Shown piece by piece: positions 5,388 through 6,079 of a stretch of 6,079 bases of DNA. Origin of the DNA: Acidimicrobiales bacterium (GTDB taxonomy: Bacteria > Actinomycetota > Acidimicrobiia > Acidimicrobiales > Poriferisodaliceae); the NCBI GenBank assembly GCA_020631315.1, contig JAHDHM010000229.1, positions 1 through 6,079 on the forward strand, in the 5' to 3' direction. Within the stretch, counting starts at the first letter, position 1, and every line of letters starts with the position of its first letter. Made by a program: the position numbers and the translations under genes. The notes under the pieces were generated by a model that ran no database searches, was not told where the DNA came from, and worked only from the letters and a program-made list of their open reading frames with translations.

Positions 5388-6079
5388 GCGATCTCGCGTC
5401 CGTGGACCGCCGGCCGGTAGCCGTGGTCACGGGTGCCTCGCGCCGCATCGGCATCGCCGCCGCCGTGTGCCGCCGTCTGGCCGAGGACGGCTACGACGTC
5501 GTGTTCACGCACTGGCGCGCCTACGACGAGCGGATGCCGTGGGGGAGTGACGCCACCGAGGTCGACGAGCTCCGCGATGAGCTGACGGCGCTCGGCGCCA
5601 CGGCGTTCGGTGTCGAAGCGGACTTCGCGCAGCCCGACGTCCCCGCCGAGATCTTCGCCCTTGCCAACGAACTGCTCGGACCGGTGTCGGCGCTGGTGTC
5701 GGTGCACTGTGAGTCGACGGACTCGTCGATCCTCGACACCACTCTCGAGAGCTGGGATCGCCACTACGCCGTGAACGCTCGTGCGAACTGGTTGCTGATC
5801 AAGGCGTTCGCCGAGCAGTTCGACGGGGCCTTTGGTGCGGGCCGGATCATCGCCATGACGTCGGACCACACGGCGCACAATCTTCCGTACGGCTCGAGCA
5901 AGGGTGCGTTGGATCGGATCGTGCTCGCTGCAGCGGCCGAGCTTCGCGACCTCGACATCACCGCCAACGTGATCAACCCGGGCGCCACCGACACGGGCTG
6001 GATGACCCCGGCACTCATGGAAGACGTCGTCGAGCGCACCCTCGGCGGCCGCGTCGGTCTGCCGGAGGATTGCGCCAAC
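5384..6079 (+). CDS. Short-chain dehydrogenase/reductase family protein (3'-partial)
   Basis: The frame opens with ATG overlapping the nusB stop (ATGA) and stays open to the right edge, giving 232 residues without a stop; about 15-30 more would complete a classical SDR. It is a Rossmann-fold oxidoreductase. The nucleotide-binding motif is TGASRRIGIA (16-25). Asn131 in YAVNARAN, Ser160 in MTSDH, and Tyr169 and Lys173 in YGSSKGA form the classical catalytic tetrad, and NPGATDTGW (198-206) is the usual segment after the sixth strand. The NNAG motif after strand four is altered: LVSVHCEST (104-112) stands where LVNNAxxS is expected. An Arg pair after TGAS is compatible with NADPH use. The substrate cannot be told; it resembles general FabG-like SDRs. 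Coupling to nusB suggests only shared expression, not shared function. Confidence 0.85.
   Translation, partial: MSDLASVDRRPVAVVTGASRRIGIAAAVCRRLAEDGYDVVFTHWRAYDERMPWGSDATEVDELRDELTALGATAFGVEADFAQPDVPAEIFALANELLGPVSALVSVHCESTDSSILDTTLESWDRHYAVNARANWLLIKAFAEQFDGAFGAGRIIAMTSDHTAHNLPYGSSKGALDRIVLAAAAELRDLDITANVINPGATDTGWMTPALMEDVVERTLGGRVGLPEDCAN

Noticed and set aside
1..6079. Apparent change of G/C strand skew near 2.1 kb (more C in the pilus genes, more G later)
   Set aside because: Counts on a few sampled lines were inconsistent, including C-rich lines in aroB, so there is no clear boundary or sign of transfer.

Overview
The window is a gene-dense piece of a high-GC bacterial chromosome. All recognisable genes read on the + strand. 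Codons end mostly in G or C, GTG starts are common, and the order aroB - pepQ - efp - nusB is a conserved housekeeping block seen in actinobacteria and in other Gram-positive lineages. Together with a type IV pilus assembly cluster of pilM/N/O type, this suggests a deep-branching actinobacterium. Acidimicrobiia (Ilumatobacter-like) is my best guess, but that is an inference from gene content and composition, not from a marker I could test.

Bases 1-2072 hold the end of a pilus inner-membrane platform operon. It starts with the C-terminal end of a PilM-like actin fold that runs without a stop codon into a complete PilN-like protein. PilO follows with a TGATG stop/start overlap. Next is a third membrane-anchored protein with a Thr/Gly/Asp-rich linker and a small C-terminal beta-type domain, in the position and with the layout of PilP/GspC. 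A GC-rich hairpin (2078-2099) follows and probably ends the operon.

Bases 2118-2152 carry a promoter-like sequence placed so that transcription would start on the first base of the aroB GTG codon, so aroB may be leaderless. From there aroB (3-dehydroquinate synthase, shikimate pathway), a pepQ-type Xaa-Pro peptidase, efp (elongation factor P), nusB (transcription antitermination and rRNA processing) and a short-chain dehydrogenase run as one closely packed group, with gaps of 26 bases or less or with overlaps. The peptidase is split by a frameshift near 3631; both halves keep their family motifs. The dehydrogenase runs off the right edge.

The most interesting points are the PilM-PilN fusion, which recreates the GspL layout of type II secretion; the PilP-like protein in what is probably a secretin-less organism; the peptidase frameshift at a GC palindrome next to the only in-frame ATA codon I found; and the predicted leaderless aroB transcript. 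I found no RNA gene, mobile element, CRISPR array or clearly new defence or metabolic system.
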